A stretch of DNA of 64,000 bases from Lysinibacillus sp. PLM2. Its GTDB lineage: Bacteria > Bacillota > Bacilli > Bacillales_A > Planococcaceae. The notes beneath the pieces were generated by a model that worked only from the letters and a program-made list of their open reading frames with translations, ran no database searches and had not been told where the DNA came from. The stretch is taken from NCBI GenBank assembly GCA_023168345.1, contig AP025689.1, forward strand, positions 3,160,001 to 3,224,000, in the 5' to 3' direction. The translations under genes and the position numbers were made by a program. This document shows, piece by piece, positions 61,563-64,000 of this stretch; position 1 is the stretch's first letter, and every line of letters begins with the position of its first letter.

Positions 61563-62981
61563 TTAGTTGATTTCTACCTTATTAATTTGTACTTCCTTCA
61601 CTTGCTTCTTGTCTTTAATGAAACAAGATATAATTAATCCAATTAATGACAATACTGCAACAACGATGAATGCAACATTAGCACCATATATATCTGCATT
61701 TAAAACGCCTCTACTTGCTGCTGATTCCTCCGATGTCGTCATTACTGTGACAAGAATAGCCGTTCCAACCGAAGCCGCTATTTGTCTCATCGTATTATCC
61801 ATTGCCGCTCCATGTGGAATTAATCGATTTGGCAATTGATTCAATGCTGCTGTTGCAATTGGCATCATAACCATCGATAAACCAAACATTCTGATGCTAT
61901 ACATAATCATCATGTAAACAAATGATGTATTCGTATCTAATTGAATAAATGCAAATGATGAAATAGTGATGATTGCTAGACCAACCATTACAAGTTTTTT
62001 TGCACCAAATTTATCAAATATTCTACCAGTAATAGGAGACATAAATCCAGTGATTAAAGCCCCTGGTAACAATACAAGACCTGCTTCAAGAGCGGTAAAT
62101 TCACGCATATTTTGCATATATAGTGGAATTAGTGTCTCTACTCCAATTAAGCCCATGAATGTAATCATTCCTACAGCTACAGCTAATGGGAAAATGGAAT
62201 ACGTAAATACACGGAACTCTAACATTGGGTGTTTTAGCTTTAATTGTCTTAATATAAATGCAGTAAGTGCTACAGCTCCAACAAGAAGTGAAAGGATCGT
62301 CATAATAGCAAACCATCCGTTGTTTCCTGCTGAAGTAAATCCATAAAGTAATCCACCAAATCCAAAAGAAGATAAAATGATTGAAAGAATATCTAATTTC
62401 GGCTTCTGTAATTCTGTCACATTTTTTAATGCAAAGGAAGCTACAATAATATCAATAATAGCGATAGGTAAAATAATAAAGAATAAAACTCGCCAAGAAT
62501 AATGCTCTGTGACATAACCAGATAATGCTGGCCCAATTGCAGGTGCAAAGGAAATTACTAAACCAATTAACCCCATTGCCGCCCCACGTTTATTAACAGG
62601 GAAAATCATTAAAAATACAGTTTGCATCAGTGGAAGCATCACCCCAGCACCAGCAGATTGTATCATTCGCCCGACTAATAATACTTCAAAATTAGGTGCA
62701 ATCCCAGCCACTAAAGTACCGATAGTAAAAATACTCATCGCAGTAATAAACAGCTGCCTAGTGGAGAATCTTTCTAGCAAAAATGCACTGATAGGAATCA
62801 TAATCCCATTCACTAACATAAATACTGTTGTCAGCCATTGAGCGCTATTTGCTGTAATACCCATTTCTTTCATAATCGGAGGGATGGCTGTAATCATCAA
62901 CGTTTGATTCAAGATGGCTATAAACGATCCAGCGAGTAACAGAATTACTATCGTTCTCCTGTTAAAATCTAATTTTTGCAT
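61563..62981 (-). CDS. DHA2-family MFS multidrug exporter (EmrB/LmrB-like)
   Basis: A 472-residue major-facilitator protein with about 14 helices. Family motifs are WLTTVFMLVNGIMIPISAFL (motif D1), the motif A-like loop LERFSTRQLF, and motif C in GLIGLVISFAPAIGPALSGYVTEHYSWRVLFFI. Such proton antiporters export lipophilic drugs and dyes. ATG at 62981 follows GAGAGGGAATGTT. No adjacent regulator gene of the TetR or MarR type is present on its upstream side. Confidence 0.92.
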   Translation of the reverse strand: MQKLDFNRRTIVILLLAGSFIAILNQTLMITAIPPIMKEMGITANSAQWLTTVFMLVNGIMIPISAFLLERFSTRQLFITAMSIFTIGTLVAGIAPNFEVLLVGRMIQSAGAGVMLPLMQTVFLMIFPVNKRGAAMGLIGLVISFAPAIGPALSGYVTEHYSWRVLFFIILPIAIIDIIVASFALKNVTELQKPKLDILSIILSSFGFGGLLYGFTSAGNNGWFAIMTILSLLVGAVALTAFILRQLKLKHPMLEFRVFTYSIFPLAVAVGMITFMGLIGVETLIPLYMQNMREFTALEAGLVLLPGALITGFMSPITGRIFDKFGAKKLVMVGLAIITISSFAFIQLDTNTSFVYMMIMYSIRMFGLSMVMMPIATAALNQLPNRLIPHGAAMDNTMRQIAASVGTAILVTVMTTSEESAASRGVLNADIYGANVAFIVVAVLSLIGLIISCFIKDKKQVKEVQINKVEIN

Positions 62982-63317
62982 AACATTCCCTCTCTTTAAC
63001 TTTTTATCACTTTTAAAGAATACATGATTTGAAAATAATATTCTATTACTATGTTTCCAGTTAATGAAAAAGGTGTATTAGATGATTTTAAAAAGAATTA
63101 AAATCATCCCCCTCAATGATTTGGTACTAAAAAAGAAAACCGTTACACTATGATTTTGAATGAAAATTAAAAAGAGACAGCATATCTTCCTCTGTCTTTA
63201 AGGCTTATTTCTTTTTAATTAATATTTGATTAGTTGAGCTAATTCAGTGATTTATAGCTCAAATTCCACTGTAAATACGATTTTAAGTGACAGATGTCCG
63301 ACAATTTACATACTATC
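62982..63317. other. Intergenic region with one terminator
   Basis: No gene seen. At 63171-63199 AAAGAGACAG and CTGTCTTT form a hairpin that, read on the minus strand, ends in CTTTTT and would terminate the frameshifted membrane-protein transcript. Confidence 0.5.
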
Positions 63318-63874
63318 TTAGATTCCGAAGACAAACATTCCTACTAGAAAAACCACCATTAATCCGCTTTTTATTAATACATGGCTACTCCATGTTTTTC
63401 TTGAAGAAAGATATAAATGTCGAACATAAAAAATTATTCCTATAAGGACAATCAGTGCCTCTAATACTATACACGCTTTTGGGTATTGCCATAATCCAAA
63501 GCCTAAATAGGGTAAGTTCCCTATATTTCCTGGTAGAATTGGAAGATTAGGAACATGGACAATTAAATCTAACAACCAGTGACTGAATATAACTAGCCCT
63601 AACAAAATTCCAGTTTTTTCCCAAAAAAATGATTAGCAATCCAGCTACCAAGTATGGATAAAAACATCGCACCGATCAATGAATGTGAATAATTAGCATG
63701 ATATACATTATTCATTCCATTTTCTATAGGAACTCCAATCTTTTCTATTCCTAATAAAAAGAATATGCCAAAAATTATATCCATTAGTTGCGTCCCTACT
63801 AATAAAATCCATATTGGCACATTACTACCATTTCCCTTAACAGCAACAGCAATTCCAAAATGTCCCGCAAACAT
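63318..63874 (-). pseudogene. Small integral membrane protein interrupted by a one-base frameshift
   Basis: Two overlapping open frames together describe one polytopic protein of about 185 residues. The first (63874-63599) starts MFAGHFGIAVAVKG and breaks at NHFFGKKLEFC-stop. The second (to 63318) continues LLGLVIFSHWLLDLIVHVPNLPILPG. The junction lies at runs of seven T and six A (63608-63630); adding one base joins the frames into FFxxKTGILLGLV. H-rich SHWLLD and NYSHSLIG motifs recall metal-dependent membrane hydrolase-like proteins. ATG 63874 has GGAGGG eight bases upstream. It could be a genuine mutation, phase variation or a sequencing error. Confidence 0.75.
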
Positions 63875-63896
63875 CAATTCAACCCTCCAAATATAA

Positions 63897-63936
63897 ACTA
63901 ATGATATTAGTTAAATTATAAACTAATATCATTAGT
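63897..63936. promoter_or_regulatory. Two tandem palindromic operators
   Basis: ACTAATGATATTAGT (63897-63911) and ACTAATATCATTAGT (63922-63936) are 6+3+6 palindromes with identical arms, repeated 25 bases apart and each preceded by TATAA. They lie just upstream of the frameshifted membrane-protein gene and look like the operator of a dimeric TetR- or MarR-type repressor whose gene may lie beyond the window end. Confidence 0.8.
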
Positions 63937-64000
63937 CTTATGGTGAATTTATTGTATGTTTATTGTAAATTTTTAGCTTTTAGCAATGTTTTGAATGATT

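Overview
This is a low-GC, spore-forming Firmicute (Bacillales). The evidence is A+T-rich DNA, Shine-Dalgarno sequences of the GGAGG type, a GerA/GerC/GerB spore germination receptor operon, a Tlp-type small spore protein, S-layer-homology (SLH) anchoring, and YhcY/YhcZ-like, Lut and CtaG homologues. A Lysinibacillus/Planococcaceae-like host is plausible but not proved. No tRNA, rRNA, CRISPR array or prophage was seen.

Layout. 0-5 kb: a YhcYZ/AirSR-like two-component system whose GAF domain carries four cysteines, divergent from a thiol-oxidase pair (BdbC plus a duplicated CPHC thioredoxin), then an RluA pseudouridine synthase and an aldo/keto reductase. 5-13.5 kb: acyl-CoA synthetase, a CatE-like VOC protein, the tRNA-modification genes trmL and queG (separated by a 103-bp tandem array), a B3/4-domain protein, a DIP1984 protein and an EamA exporter. 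13.5-22.7 kb: a cell-surface region. It holds an SLH protein with two IseA-like modules, a double DUF4822 protein, an 11-residue-repeat coiled-coil protein, an OpgB/LtaS-type phosphoglycerol transferase, a WxL-partner protein (DUF916/DUF3324) and a small WxL protein. The coiled-coil and WxL genes each have a cyclic-di-GMP-I (GEMM) riboswitch in their leader, so this looks like a second-messenger-controlled surface island and is the most interesting part of the window.

23-30.7 kb: ferredoxin reductase (YumC type), ferredoxin, tlp, an MscS channel, recQ, nitroreductase and a short-chain dehydrogenase. 30.8-34.7 kb: a decayed accessory strip with a frameshifted IS transposase, a large inverted repeat, a 5'-truncated membrane-protein remnant, a lipoprotein and a ten-copy 52-bp repeat array. 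34.7-40 kb: AI-2E-type permease, a dicarboxylate/glutamate symporter with a cre-like site, a GRAM protein and a LysR regulator.

40-51 kb: two catabolic cassettes. The first, beside the LysR gene, has a PLP aminotransferase, a RidA protein, a second symporter lacking the acidic-substrate arginine, and a class V PLP enzyme. The second, on the opposite strand, has the gene order ddpX-A-B-C-D-F (VanX-like D-Ala-D-Ala dipeptidase plus dipeptide ABC importer). 51-55 kb: L-lactate utilisation, a GntR/FadR regulator with a clear operator followed by lutABC. 55-59.3 kb: gerA-gerC-gerB. 59.4-64 kb: a small XRE regulator/membrane-protein pair with a recognisable self-regulatory promoter, CtaG, a CopZ-like protein, a DHA2 exporter, and a frameshifted small membrane protein behind two tandem palindromic operators.
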